Origin: Mucilaginibacter arboris
GTDB lineage: Bacteria > Bacteroidota > Bacteroidia > Sphingobacteriales > Sphingobacteriaceae
Assembly (NCBI RefSeq): GCF_009754915.1
Contig: NZ_WPIK01000013.1
Location: 62,001-126,000 of the forward strand
Direction: 5' to 3'
Length of the DNA: 64,000 bases
This document shows positions 44,444 to 53,440 of this stretch, piece after piece. Within the stretch, counting starts at the first letter, position 1; each line of letters begins with the position of its first letter. A model generated the notes under the pieces. The model was not told where the DNA came from and did no database searches. It saw only the letters and a list, made by a program, of their open reading frames with translations. The position numbers were made by a program, and so were the translations under genes.

Positions 44444-44779
44444 ATGAATGAAGCTATTTTTCGTAGCTTTTCCGACATCGACCCAAAAGAAATTGCGCCG
44501 GGTTTTTTTTCTAAGTTTATCCACACCGAAAACAATACTTTAAATTTTATTGAAGTTAAAGCAGGCAACATTGTTCCGTTGCACCAGCACGTACACGAAC
44601 AATTATCTTTTGTGCTGGAAGGAAAGTTTGAACTAACGGTAAATGGTGTTGCAAAAGTTTTAGGGCCGGATCTGTTTGCTGTTATTCCGCCCAATGTTGT
44701 TCATGGCGGAATTGCTGTTACAGATTGTAAACTGATCGATATTTTTAGTCCGGTTAGGGAAGATTATAAAAATTTGTAA
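44444..44779 (+). CDS. Cupin-domain protein
   Basis: A 111-residue single-domain cupin. The metal ligands appear in [21 protein letters not shown] (two His, one Glu, motif 1) and [12 protein letters not shown] (motif 2 His). Such proteins bind a metal and often a sugar or small acid; some are isomerases or dioxygenases, but length and motifs do not fix a reaction. It is a single gene, divergent from the mannanase pair, and may or may not belong to the mannan locus. Confidence 0.85.
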   Translation: MNEAIFRSFSDIDPKEIAPGFFSKFIHTENNTLNFIEVKAGNIVPLHQHVHEQLSFVLEGKFELTVNGVAKVLGPDLFAVIPPNVVHGGIAVTDCKLIDIFSPVREDYKNL

Positions 44780-44813
44780 TGGTTTAAGTAGCACCCAAAA
44801 AAATTTACAGGCA

Positions 44814-44825
44814 TAAAAGAAGCAT
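44814..44825 (+). repeat. Interspersed 12-mer downstream of the cupin gene
   Basis: TAAAAGAAGCAT preceded by AAAAAAATTTACAGGCA, so it carries the AT-rich tail. It is 35 bp past the cupin stop. Confidence 0.8.
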
Positions 44826-45001
44826 TATAAGTTCCGCAGATATAAATTTAACAGTTCTAAGTTTCAAAATCGAATTGTACCACTTATATTTATCAATAAT
44901 TTATTAGTTAAAATTATTGTTTAATACTATTGCTAATAAGCTTTTTGTAAACCTCTAACCTTTATGAATTCAAAAACGTTATAAAAGCAGTTGAAATTTG
45001 T

Positions 45002-45796
45002 ATGATGAAAGATAAACTCAAAGAGATATTTATTGAAGACAAAGGCAATATTATCATTCAACGAACACCATTAGAACGTGTAAAAACGCTTATTGAAAAA
45101 CTATTTCCGGTTAACACAGATAAAGAATTAATAAGAGTAGGGCCAAACCGCGACGGTGGGTATTTGGTACCTGATGATTTAAAAAACATAAAAGCTTGTT
45201 TTTCTCCGGGAGTGGATGTGATGAGCGAGTTTGAAAAAGCTTGTTTTGATTTGGGGATGGAGCTGTTTTTGGCAGATAAATCTGTAGAAAAACCAAACCT
45301 GGATTTAGACCCTTCCAGTTATCATTTTTTAAAAAAGTATATTGGCTGTACAGATAATGCTGATTTTATTACTTTAGATTCATGGGTGAACTCATACGAT
45401 TTAGGGGAAAGTGATTTATTGTTGCAGATGGATATTGAAGGTGCAGAATATCCTTCAATCATTAACGCATCTCCGGCTTTAATAAATAGGTTTAGAATTA
45501 TGATTTTCGAATTTCATAATTTACAGGATTTCTGGAACCCTTCTTTTTTTAATATGGCTGAGGTTGTATTTAATAAACTTCTCGAAACCCACACCTGTGT
45601 TCATATTCATCCAAACAATTGTTGCGGAAGTGAAACTAAATATGGCCTTGAAATACCAAGAATGGCAGAATTTACATTTTTAAGAAATGACAGGATAGAT
45701 CATAAAGAATTTGCACATACTTTTCCGCATAAACTTGATTTTGACAATGAAAACAAGCCACACCTTGCGCTTCCTAAATGCTGGTACAAAAACTGA
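45002..45796 (+). CDS. FkbM-family methyltransferase
   Basis: A 264-residue protein of the Methyltransf_21 (FkbM) type. Seen: VGPNRDGGYLVPDDL, the conserved acidic loop LLLQMDIEGAEYPSI and MIFEFHNLQD. Many members O-methylate sugars or glycolipids. The SAM-binding first strand is not textbook (FSPGVDVMSEFEKACFDLGMELFLADKS), but this fits the family. Two ATGs in a row (45002, 45005) leave the start within one codon. It is a single gene, convergent with otsAB across a perfect 12-mer hairpin. The substrate is not evident. Confidence 0.78.
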   Translation: MMKDKLKEIFIEDKGNIIIQRTPLERVKTLIEKLFPVNTDKELIRVGPNRDGGYLVPDDLKNIKACFSPGVDVMSEFEKACFDLGMELFLADKSVEKPNLDLDPSSYHFLKKYIGCTDNADFITLDSWVNSYDLGESDLLLQMDIEGAEYPSIINASPALINRFRIMIFEFHNLQDFWNPSFFNMAEVVFNKLLETHTCVHIHPNNCCGSETKYGLEIPRMAEFTFLRNDRIDHKEFAHTFPHKLDFDNENKPHLALPKCWYKN

Positions 45797-45821
45797 TAAT
45801 CATCCTCACCTAAAAAACATG

Positions 45822-45860
45822 GCTAAAAGAAGCATGATACTTTAACATGCTTCTTTTAGC
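45822..45860. terminator. Perfect inverted pair of 12-mers between convergent genes
   Basis: GCTAAAAGAAGCATG (45822-45836) and CATGCTTCTTTTAGC (45846-45860) are exact reverse complements with a 9-base loop. It lies between the FkbM and otsAB stops and should act as a bidirectional terminator. Confidence 0.85.
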
Positions 45861-45869
45861 AACCTTTAT

Positions 45870-48062
45870 TTATTCTTCTACCGGAACGGGTTTTGTAATC
45901 CCTTTTAACAAGGCACGTACTTCTTTAAAATCATTAACAAAATATTTAGCTTCAGAGCTGTTGTTGCCTACTTTAATGGTGACAGAGTTTTCTGGCATTG
46001 CTTTAAAAGTATCTTCATCCGTATGGTCATCGCCGATAGCCATGGCAAAATCATAATGCTGGTCGTGCAATAAGCCCATAACTGTCTTCCCTTTGTTAAT
46101 TTCTATGTTTTTAACTTCAATTACTTTGTTGCCAGGCAAAATTTGCAGGCCCTGATCGCTTGTAATATACCGAAGGTTGTTAATTAATTCCCCTGCCCTT
46201 AATTCGCCCAAACCAGCGCCTACATTACGGTAATGCCAGGCCAGCGAATACGTTTTTTCTTCGATAAAAGAACCAGGTGTACGGTCTGCAAAAGTTTCAA
46301 GTACCGGTTGGATTGTTTTTTTCCATTGATCATTTAGGGTAGGAAGGCTCTTCCATTCGCCATCCAGTTTTTGCCAGGCGCCATGTTCTGCAACAAGTGC
46401 AATGGGCAGATGGCCAAACCATTTATCCAGTGTATGGTAATCCCGGCCACTAATAATAACTATTTTATTTGCCGGATCTGAACTTAAATCCTGCAAAACC
46501 TGGTACAACTCCTTATCCGGAGAAGCTTTATTAATATCCGCATTAAAGCCAACTAAAGTTCCATCATAATCTAAAAAGAAAATACGCTGATGCGTTTTCG
46601 CATAGATTTTATAAATAGCTTTTTTAGTAACACTGCTTACATAACGCGTGTGCAGAGATTGCTGCTGCTCTTTTACTTCACTTAAACGGTCCATAAAAAT
46701 TTTGACCCAGTGTTTTACGTTAAACTTAGAAACGTTTTTCCGAAGTTTAACCATCCGGCTTTCCTGTTCTTCGGCTGGCATTTCCAGCGCTTGTTTAATG
46801 GCTGCTGCCATCATGCCCATATCATTTGGGTTGACGATAATGGCATCAATCAATTCCCGTGACGAACCTGCCATTTCACTTAAAATTAAAACACCATCAT
46901 TATTGATGCGGCTGGCAACGTATTCTTTACTCACTAAGTTCATTCCATCGCGCATAGGTGTAACCAAGGCAACATCAGCAGTAGCATATAAAGCCGAGAG
47001 GGTTTCGATAGGAAAAGAGCGGTAAAAATACTGCACCGGACTCCAGTTTAAAGTCCGGAAAAGGGAATTGATATTGCCTACACGCTTATCAATTTCATCT
47101 CGAAGATGTTTATATTGAGGAACTGTATCGCGCGAAGGAACAACGATCATGTATAAAACTACTTTTTCCAGGTACTCCGGATTGTTTTTCAACAGTTCTT
47201 CAAAAGCCTGCAAGCGTTGCAAAATGCCTTTACTATAATCTAAACGGTCAACAGACAAAATAGCACGAACACCGTTTAAAGTTGCATTCAAGTTTTCAAT
47301 TTCCTGCTTTACAGTTTCACTTTTAGCAAGCGAGGCATATTTCTGCTCATCAATTCCCATCGGGAAAGCTTCTGCCACAATTAAACGGTCTGGCAGCGAA
47401 ATTACGTTAGAAGATAAATTGACATGCAGCAAACGCGCACAAGCATGTGTAAAATGCTGCACATCATCAAACGTATGAAAACCGATCAAATCCGCGCCCA
47501 GCAAACCTTCCAAAAGTTCGTTGCGCCACGGGATCAGGTGAAAAAGCTCGAAAGAAGGAAACGGTATGTGCAGAAAAAAACCGATCGAAACATCCGGAAG
47601 CTGCTTACGGATTAATGCAGGCACCAGCAGCAACTGGTAATCATGTACCCAAATGGTATCGCCTGGCTTTGCTACGTTCAAAACAGCATCTGCAAATTTT
47701 TGATTTACCTGCTGATAAAACTGCCAGTTAGACTGGCGGTAAGTGCTGTAGGTGGAGGCATAATAATGAAATATTGGCCAAAGTACTTCATTAGAAAAGC
47801 CTTCGTAATATTCGCTGATCTCCTCCTGGCTTAAAAAAACCGGCAGTAAACTTAAACTTGCCAATTGTGCTGTAATTTCTTCTTCTTTATCCGGCGCTAT
47901 TTCTGTTCCCGGCCATCCGATCCATACATTTTCGCCTTCCTGATAAATAGAACCCAGTCCGGTTGCCAGCCCTCCTTCGCTCGGTGATGAATTATACCCG
48001 CCATCTTTTTCCTGTATTTTTACCGGCAGCCTGTTAGAAACAATTATCGTTTTACCCGTCAT
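45870..48062 (-). CDS. Bifunctional trehalose-6-phosphate synthase/phosphatase
   Basis: A 730-residue fusion. The N-terminal GT20 synthase (about 1-465) shows IIVSNRLPVKI, WVHDYQLLLVPALIR, SVDRLDYSKGI and PMRDGMNLVSKEYVA, and joins UDP-glucose to glucose-6-phosphate. The C-terminal HAD phosphatase (about 490-730) shows FLDYDGTLVGF, IISGRDYHTL and AIGDDHTDEDTF, and removes the phosphate to give trehalose. The fusion of OtsA and OtsB is usual in Bacteroidota. AGAGGA stands 3 bases before the ATG at 48062, a clear ribosome binding site. It converges on the FkbM gene. Confidence 0.95.
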   Translation of the reverse strand: MTGKTIIVSNRLPVKIQEKDGGYNSSPSEGGLATGLGSIYQEGENVWIGWPGTEIAPDKEEEITAQLASLSLLPVFLSQEEISEYYEGFSNEVLWPIFHYYASTYSTYRQSNWQFYQQVNQKFADAVLNVAKPGDTIWVHDYQLLLVPALIRKQLPDVSIGFFLHIPFPSFELFHLIPWRNELLEGLLGADLIGFHTFDDVQHFTHACARLLHVNLSSNVISLPDRLIVAEAFPMGIDEQKYASLAKSETVKQEIENLNATLNGVRAILSVDRLDYSKGILQRLQAFEELLKNNPEYLEKVVLYMIVVPSRDTVPQYKHLRDEIDKRVGNINSLFRTLNWSPVQYFYRSFPIETLSALYATADVALVTPMRDGMNLVSKEYVASRINNDGVLILSEMAGSSRELIDAIIVNPNDMGMMAAAIKQALEMPAEEQESRMVKLRKNVSKFNVKHWVKIFMDRLSEVKEQQQSLHTRYVSSVTKKAIYKIYAKTHQRIFFLDYDGTLVGFNADINKASPDKELYQVLQDLSSDPANKIVIISGRDYHTLDKWFGHLPIALVAEHGAWQKLDGEWKSLPTLNDQWKKTIQPVLETFADRTPGSFIEEKTYSLAWHYRNVGAGLGELRAGELINNLRYITSDQGLQILPGNKVIEVKNIEINKGKTVMGLLHDQHYDFAMAIGDDHTDEDTFKAMPENSVTIKVGNNSSEAKYFVNDFKEVRALLKGITKPVPVEE

Positions 48063-48130
48063 ATCCTCTGTTTTATTCCTTTAGGTAAAGTATTTTAAAA
48101 AGTAATAAGTTTTTAAAATGATGATTTTTG

Positions 48131-48173
48131 TGCGATAAAAGAAGCATTAGGGCTAAATACTTCTTTTATCGCA
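48131..48173. repeat. Inverted pair of 12-mers, 17-bp stem
   Basis: TGCGATAAAAGAAGCAT (48131-48147) and ATACTTCTTTTATCGCA (48157-48173) pair over 17 positions with one mismatch and a 9-base loop. It lies between two genes on the same strand, after the GH63-like gene and before otsAB, so it may end or trim that transcript. Confidence 0.85.
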
Positions 48174-48210
48174 TAAATTTTGATGACATGATTTTAAACT
48201 GAAATCAGGA

Positions 48211-48240
48211 ATACTGTTTTTACCGGCAAAAAATTGGTAT
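48211..48240 (-). repeat. Long copy of the interspersed element, ACAGTAT variant
   Basis: ATACTGTTTTTA then CCGGCAAAAAATTGGTAT. The tail is identical to 384 and 11408, with the other core. Confidence 0.88.
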
Positions 48241-48333
48241 ATCCTTCGGTTCAAATATTTACTTTGAAAATACTTCATGTACACTTTGCCAGTTGCGGCA
48301 ACAGCGCAATAACTTTACAACAGCCAATAAATT

Positions 48334-51012
48334 TTACTTCATTTCTTCCGAAAATTTATTTTCGGAAACATAAGTGGCAGTGCTTTTTCCTAAATCTGTA
48401 ATTAAATTAGCAACCAGTGAACTCCAGCCGGTTTGATGGCTTGCCCCTACGCCCCTGCTGTTATCGCCATGAAAATACTCATAAAACAACACCAAATCGG
48501 CATTTTCGGGCTTTTGGTAAAACTTGTCTTCTGCACCGTTTACAGACCGTTTTCCGGTTTCGTCTTTTGTAAAAATACTGATCAGCCTTTGCGAAAGTTC
48601 ATCTGCTGCTTCTTTTAAATTGATATAGTTACCAGAACCTTTTGGAAACTCCAGTTTAAAATCATCACCATAAAACTCATGGTATTTTCGTAAAGCACGG
48701 ATCAACATATAATTGATAGGCATCCAGATCGGGCCGCGCCAGTTAGAGTTACCACCAAACATATCAGAAGTAGATTCTGCCGGATCGTATTGGATAGTGT
48801 AAGTACTTCCTTCAATATCTACCGAATACGGATTGTCTTTATAAGCTTTGGATAAGGCACGTACACCTCCTTCGGCCAAAAACTCATCTTCATCAAATAC
48901 GCGGTTTAATAAATTAGTGAGTTTTTCCTGATCGACAATTGAAAGCAAAACTTTACCGGTTTTATTATTATCAATAATAGGTAAAAACTGCCTGTTTTTT
49001 TCGCGCGACTGGTTTAACCAGGTAGCACGTTTCCGAAAATCGCGCAATTTTTCAAGGTTGTGATAACTGAAAATAGAAACTGCAAAAATGGAAGTTAAAC
49101 CCACAATAGAACGTACTTTAAGATGATAGGCATGGTTTTTTTGCAAACGGATCGTATCATAAAAAAACTTGTCCTCATCGCTCCATAAACCCATGCCATT
49201 CAAAGCATCGGCAATCAGCACAAAATGTTCGTAAAATTTAACGGCAGAATCTTCAAAGGCATCATCGTGCATGGCAATTTCCAATGCCATATCCATCATG
49301 TTCAATGCGTACATGCCCATCCAACTGGTGCCATCTACCTGCTCCAGTGCCAAAGTGCCGTTCAGTTTACTGTTCCGGTCAAAAACACCAATATTGTCCA
49401 GGCCGAGGAAACCGCCTGCAAAAATATTTTTTCCTTCCACATCGACCCGGTTGGTCCACCAGGTAAAATTAATGATCAGTTTTTGGAAAATCCTTTTTAA
49501 AAACCGGAGGTCGCCTTCGCCTTTTTTCTCCTTTTCTATCCGGTAAACTTCCAGTGCAGCCCAGGCTTGTACCGGCGGGTTAACATCGCTAAAATTCCAT
49601 TCATAAGCCGGAATTTGCCCTTCCGGGTTCATGTACCATTCCCGCATAATCAGGATCAGTTGGTTTTTGGCGAAGGTTGGGTCGATCATTGCCATCGGCA
49701 CACAATGGAAAGCCAAGTCCCAGGCGGCATACCAGGGATATTCCCATTTATCGGGCATAGAAATTATATCCTGGTTTTTCAGGTATTTCCAGGTACTGTT
49801 ACGGCCGTGCAAGCGGTTTTCTACTACGGGCGAAATCCCATCACTGGTGGTTAGCCATCGCTGTGTATCATAATGGTAATACTGTTTGCTCCACAACAAA
49901 CCTGCAAATGCCTGGCGCTGTATATTACGCAAATCAGGGTTTAAGGTATCGGGAAATCTTTTATTGTAGAAATTGTCGGCCTCGGTTTTTCGGGTGGTAA
50001 AAAGAGTATTGAAGCGGTCGTCAAGCGGATTTTTTACACGTCCTTTTGATAAGCGCAACTTGATGGTTTTTGAAGATTTAGCCTTAATCAAAAACTTATA
50101 AACAGGTGAAAACTTAGTACCGGAATTTAGCGCCTGCAGTTCTTCTAAATCTTTACCATTAATCACAGCTTCATGAAAAGCATCTTTTACATACGGAACA
50201 TCGTTTGGTGTACCAAATAATCGTTCTTTATTGGTTTCGTTCTCGGCAAATAAAGTATAATCGGGCTTATCATAATATAAATGGTAAGTTCCTAAAGGTA
50301 CATGCGTTGCCCTTACAGATCCGTCTTCTGCATGTTCAATAACCGGTTTTGGTTTAGATGGTTCGTATTGCCAGCGGTTGTAAAACCACAAGGTTGGCAA
50401 CACTGTTATCGGCGCATCCTCATCTCCCCGGTTTATTATTTCAATACGGATATGAATATCTTCCGAGTTCTTTTTAGCGTATTCTACTACTACATCAAAG
50501 TATTTATCCTCATCAAAAATACCCGTATCCAGCAGTTCATACTCTTGTTCTTCTTTAGAGCGCTCGCCGTTTTTACGGTTTATTTCGTAATACGGAAAAG
50601 CCTGCTGCGGATACTTGTACAAGTATTTCATGTAATAATGTGTTGGCACATTATCTAAGTAGTAATACAATTCTTTTACATCCTCGCCGTGGTTGCCCTG
50701 GTAATTGGTTAAACCATACAAGCGTTCTTTCAGAATTTTGTCTTTACCATTCCATAAGGCCACTGCAAAGCACAGTTGCTGGTAATAATCAGAAATACCG
50801 GCAAGGCCGTCTTCTCCCCATCGGTAAACACGGCTGCGGGCATGGTCATGCGGAAAATAGTTCCAGGCATCACCATTTTGGCTGTAATCCTCCCTAACTG
50901 TTCCCCATTGCCGTTCACTTAAATAAGGGCCCCATTTTTCTAAAGGGACTTCTTTGGCTTCGTTTTCAAGTATGCGCAGGTTTTCTGCATTAGTAGTATT
51001 ATCATCAAACAT
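48334..51012 (-). CDS. GH63-like glucosidase
   Basis: An 892-residue cytoplasmic enzyme without signal peptide. The C-terminal half is an (alpha/alpha)6 barrel with NSNWRGPIWMPINYMLIRAL, DGTSWMGMYALNMM, WEYPWYAAWDLAFHCV and the closing GASHQTGWSSLVANLI, motifs of GH63 family glucosidases. The N-terminal half (ERQWGTVREDYSQNGDAWNYFPHDHARSRVYRWGEDGL) is the beta-rich part of a subgroup common in bacteria. The substrate may be trehalose, glucosylglycerate or an alpha-glucan; its position beside otsAB and glgX points to alpha-glucosides. It may be on one transcript with otsAB. Confidence 0.8.
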   Translation of the reverse strand: MFDDNTTNAENLRILENEAKEVPLEKWGPYLSERQWGTVREDYSQNGDAWNYFPHDHARSRVYRWGEDGLAGISDYYQQLCFAVALWNGKDKILKERLYGLTNYQGNHGEDVKELYYYLDNVPTHYYMKYLYKYPQQAFPYYEINRKNGERSKEEQEYELLDTGIFDEDKYFDVVVEYAKKNSEDIHIRIEIINRGDEDAPITVLPTLWFYNRWQYEPSKPKPVIEHAEDGSVRATHVPLGTYHLYYDKPDYTLFAENETNKERLFGTPNDVPYVKDAFHEAVINGKDLEELQALNSGTKFSPVYKFLIKAKSSKTIKLRLSKGRVKNPLDDRFNTLFTTRKTEADNFYNKRFPDTLNPDLRNIQRQAFAGLLWSKQYYHYDTQRWLTTSDGISPVVENRLHGRNSTWKYLKNQDIISMPDKWEYPWYAAWDLAFHCVPMAMIDPTFAKNQLILIMREWYMNPEGQIPAYEWNFSDVNPPVQAWAALEVYRIEKEKKGEGDLRFLKRIFQKLIINFTWWTNRVDVEGKNIFAGGFLGLDNIGVFDRNSKLNGTLALEQVDGTSWMGMYALNMMDMALEIAMHDDAFEDSAVKFYEHFVLIADALNGMGLWSDEDKFFYDTIRLQKNHAYHLKVRSIVGLTSIFAVSIFSYHNLEKLRDFRKRATWLNQSREKNRQFLPIIDNNKTGKVLLSIVDQEKLTNLLNRVFDEDEFLAEGGVRALSKAYKDNPYSVDIEGSTYTIQYDPAESTSDMFGGNSNWRGPIWMPINYMLIRALRKYHEFYGDDFKLEFPKGSGNYINLKEAADELSQRLISIFTKDETGKRSVNGAEDKFYQKPENADLVLFYEYFHGDNSRGVGASHQTGWSSLVANLITDLGKSTATYVSENKFSEEMK

Positions 51013-51310
51013 AATGGAGTTTAATTCTGGGCTGATTCTCGTTATTGTAAAGCAGCTATTTGTATTGGTAGATTAATTCAATTTTTTCAGCATATACCAG
51101 GCTCTGAATAATTTGTACCAGGGAGGGCAAAGTTAAAAAACTAATCTCATGCAACTTCATAAATAGTGCCAGAAATAACCTTTAATCGCAATACTGTTTT
51201 TAACGATATAAAATTGGTATGGGTTTCAGTTACATTTAGCTTGCTGCAAGTTCTGTGATAAGCAGTTTTTTTATCCTTTAAAAAACATTATAAATGCTGT
51301 TTGTCTTTGT
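51013..51310. other. Divergent gap between GH63-like and glgX genes
   Basis: A 298-bp gap with one long 12-mer element (51191-51220). No exact -7 box is seen; TGTCTTTG at 51302-51309, right before the glgX ATG, is one base off TAnnTTTG. Confidence 0.55.
51191..51220 (-). repeat. Long copy of the interspersed element
   Basis: ATACTGTTTTTA then ACGATATAAAATTGGTAT, with the tail partly changed from CCGGCAAAAAATTGG. Confidence 0.8.
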
Positions 51311-53434
51311 ATGGATATGAATCTAACTAAATTTCCCGGCAATCCATACCCATTAGGGGCAACCTGGGATGGAAAAGGGGTGAACTTTGCCCTGTTTGCA
51401 AATAATGCTACAAGTGTTGAATTGTGTTTGTTTGACGATGATAATCAGGAAACTAAAATACAATTAAAAGAATGTACACACCATATCTGGCACGTTTATC
51501 TTCCGGGTATTACCCATGGCCAGTTTTACGGTTACCGGGTAGATGGGCCATTTGACCCGGCAAACGGTTTTCGGTATAACCCAAACAAAGTTTTAATAGA
51601 CCCTTATGCCAAATCTATTGCAGGGCCTGTAAAATGGCATGATTCGCTTTTTGGTTATGACCTTAACGATCCGGATAAAGATTTAAGCTTTAACAATTTG
51701 GATAGTGCCCCTTATATTCCAAAAAGTGTTGTTATTGACCCAAATTTTGATTGGGAAGACGATAAGCCGCTTGATATTCCTTATCATAAAAGTATTATTT
51801 ACGAAACACATGTAAAAGGGTTTACGATACTTCAACCTGATATCCCGGAAGAAATAAGAGGTACTTATGCAGCCATGGCGCACCCGGTTACCATTCAATA
51901 TTTAAAAGATCTGGGCATTACTGCGGTAGAATTAATGCCAGTCCATCATTTTATTATAGATGCGCATTTAATTGAAAAAGGCTTATCCAACTATTGGGGC
52001 TATAATACCATTGGTTTTTTTGCCCCTGATGTACGTTATTCAAGCAGCGGCGTCCATGGACAGCAGGTAATCGAGTTTAAAAACATGGTCAAAGAGCTGC
52101 ATAAGGCGGGGCTTGAAGTAATTATAGATGTAGTTTATAACCATACAGCAGAAGGAAATGAATTAGGGCCAACACTTTCTTTTAAAGGTATTGATAATTG
52201 CGCTTATTATCGTTTAGTAGAAGATAACAAACGGTATTACAACGATTATACCGGAACAGGAAACACTTTAAATGCCAATTTGCCAAACGTGCTAAGGTTA
52301 ATAATGGACAGTTTACGATACTGGATCCTGGATATGCACGTAGATGGCTTTAGGTTTGACCTTGCTTCTACCCTTGCCCGTGAACTGCATGATGTTGATA
52401 AATTAAGCTCCTTTTTTGATATTATTTACCAGGACCCTGTTATTTCGCAAGTTAAGCTGATTGCTGAACCCTGGGATATTGGGGAAGGTGGTTACCAGGT
52501 AGGTAATTTCCCTTCTGAATGGGCGGAATGGAACGGTAAATACCGCGATTGTATGCGCGATTACTGGCGCGGTGCTGATAGTATGCTTGGCGAGTTTGCA
52601 GAACGTTTAAGCGGCAGCCCGGATTTATATCAAAATGATGGCAGAAAACCTACAGCAAGCATCAATTTTATTACTGCACATGATGGTTTTACTTTACATG
52701 ATTTAGTAGCTTATGATGAAAAACATAACGAAGCCAATGGAGAGAACAATAATGACGGAGAAAGCCATAACCGTTCCTGGAACTGTGGTGTAGAAGGGCC
52801 AACAGATGACCCTGAAATTATTAATTTAAGGAATCAGCAAAAACGCAATTTTCTTGCTACTATGTTTTTATCTCAAGGTGTACCGATGCTGGTAGCCGGT
52901 GATGAATTTGGCCGTACGCAAGGTGGAAACAACAATGCTTATTGTCAGGATAACGAAATTTCCTGGTTAAACTGGGAAAATGCTGATAAGAGTTTGCAGG
53001 AATTTACGCAGAAACTAATCTCTCTGAGAAAAAATCATCCTATTTTCTGTCGCCGTGGATGGTTCCAGGGGCGTGCCATTAGATCTAAAGTAACTGATAT
53101 TGCTTGGTTTCTACCGGAAGGCATGGAATTATCTGAAGAAAACTGGTCACATGATTTTGCCAAATCGCTCGGTGTTTACCTCAACGGTAGTGAAATCCAC
53201 TCTGTGGATACTGAAGGAAAAAAAATTGTGGATGATAGTTTTTATATCATTTTCAATGCTTACCACGGCCCATTAGATTACATCCTCCCGCCTGTAAAAT
53301 TTGGTAAAACCTGGAACAAAGTATTAGATACCAGTGAAGTTTGTGTATCAGAAGACGGTATTGAGTTTAATGCAGAACAAACCATCAATGTAGCAGGCCG
53401 CTCGGTAGTTATCCTTAAACATAAAAAAGATTAA
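51311..53434 (+). CDS. glgX: Glycogen debranching enzyme (isoamylase type)
   Basis: A 707-residue GH13_11 enzyme. The CBM48 domain comes first (about 5-110; [22 protein letters not shown]), then the barrel with [13 protein letters not shown], the nucleophile Asp in [14 protein letters not shown], the acid Glu in [17 protein letters not shown] and [22 protein letters not shown]. It cuts alpha-1,6 branches of glycogen or limit dextrins. The linear products feed TreY/TreZ and MalQ, encoded directly downstream. The gap to treZ is 6 bp, so the three form one operon. ATG 51317 is an alternative start. Confidence 0.93.
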   Translation: MDMNLTKFPGNPYPLGATWDGKGVNFALFANNATSVELCLFDDDNQETKIQLKECTHHIWHVYLPGITHGQFYGYRVDGPFDPANGFRYNPNKVLIDPYAKSIAGPVKWHDSLFGYDLNDPDKDLSFNNLDSAPYIPKSVVIDPNFDWEDDKPLDIPYHKSIIYETHVKGFTILQPDIPEEIRGTYAAMAHPVTIQYLKDLGITAVELMPVHHFIIDAHLIEKGLSNYWGYNTIGFFAPDVRYSSSGVHGQQVIEFKNMVKELHKAGLEVIIDVVYNHTAEGNELGPTLSFKGIDNCAYYRLVEDNKRYYNDYTGTGNTLNANLPNVLRLIMDSLRYWILDMHVDGFRFDLASTLARELHDVDKLSSFFDIIYQDPVISQVKLIAEPWDIGEGGYQVGNFPSEWAEWNGKYRDCMRDYWRGADSMLGEFAERLSGSPDLYQNDGRKPTASINFITAHDGFTLHDLVAYDEKHNEANGENNNDGESHNRSWNCGVEGPTDDPEIINLRNQQKRNFLATMFLSQGVPMLVAGDEFGRTQGGNNNAYCQDNEISWLNWENADKSLQEFTQKLISLRKNHPIFCRRGWFQGRAIRSKVTDIAWFLPEGMELSEENWSHDFAKSLGVYLNGSEIHSVDTEGKKIVDDSFYIIFNAYHGPLDYILPPVKFGKTWNKVLDTSEVCVSEDGIEFNAEQTINVAGRSVVILKHKKD

Positions 53435-53440
53435 TAATTT

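Noticed and set aside
48334-51012. GH63-like protein as a trehalase (GH37)
   Set aside because: The barrel motifs NWRGPIWMPINYMLIR and GASHQTGWSSLV are of GH63, and GH37 signatures are not seen; the substrate is left open.
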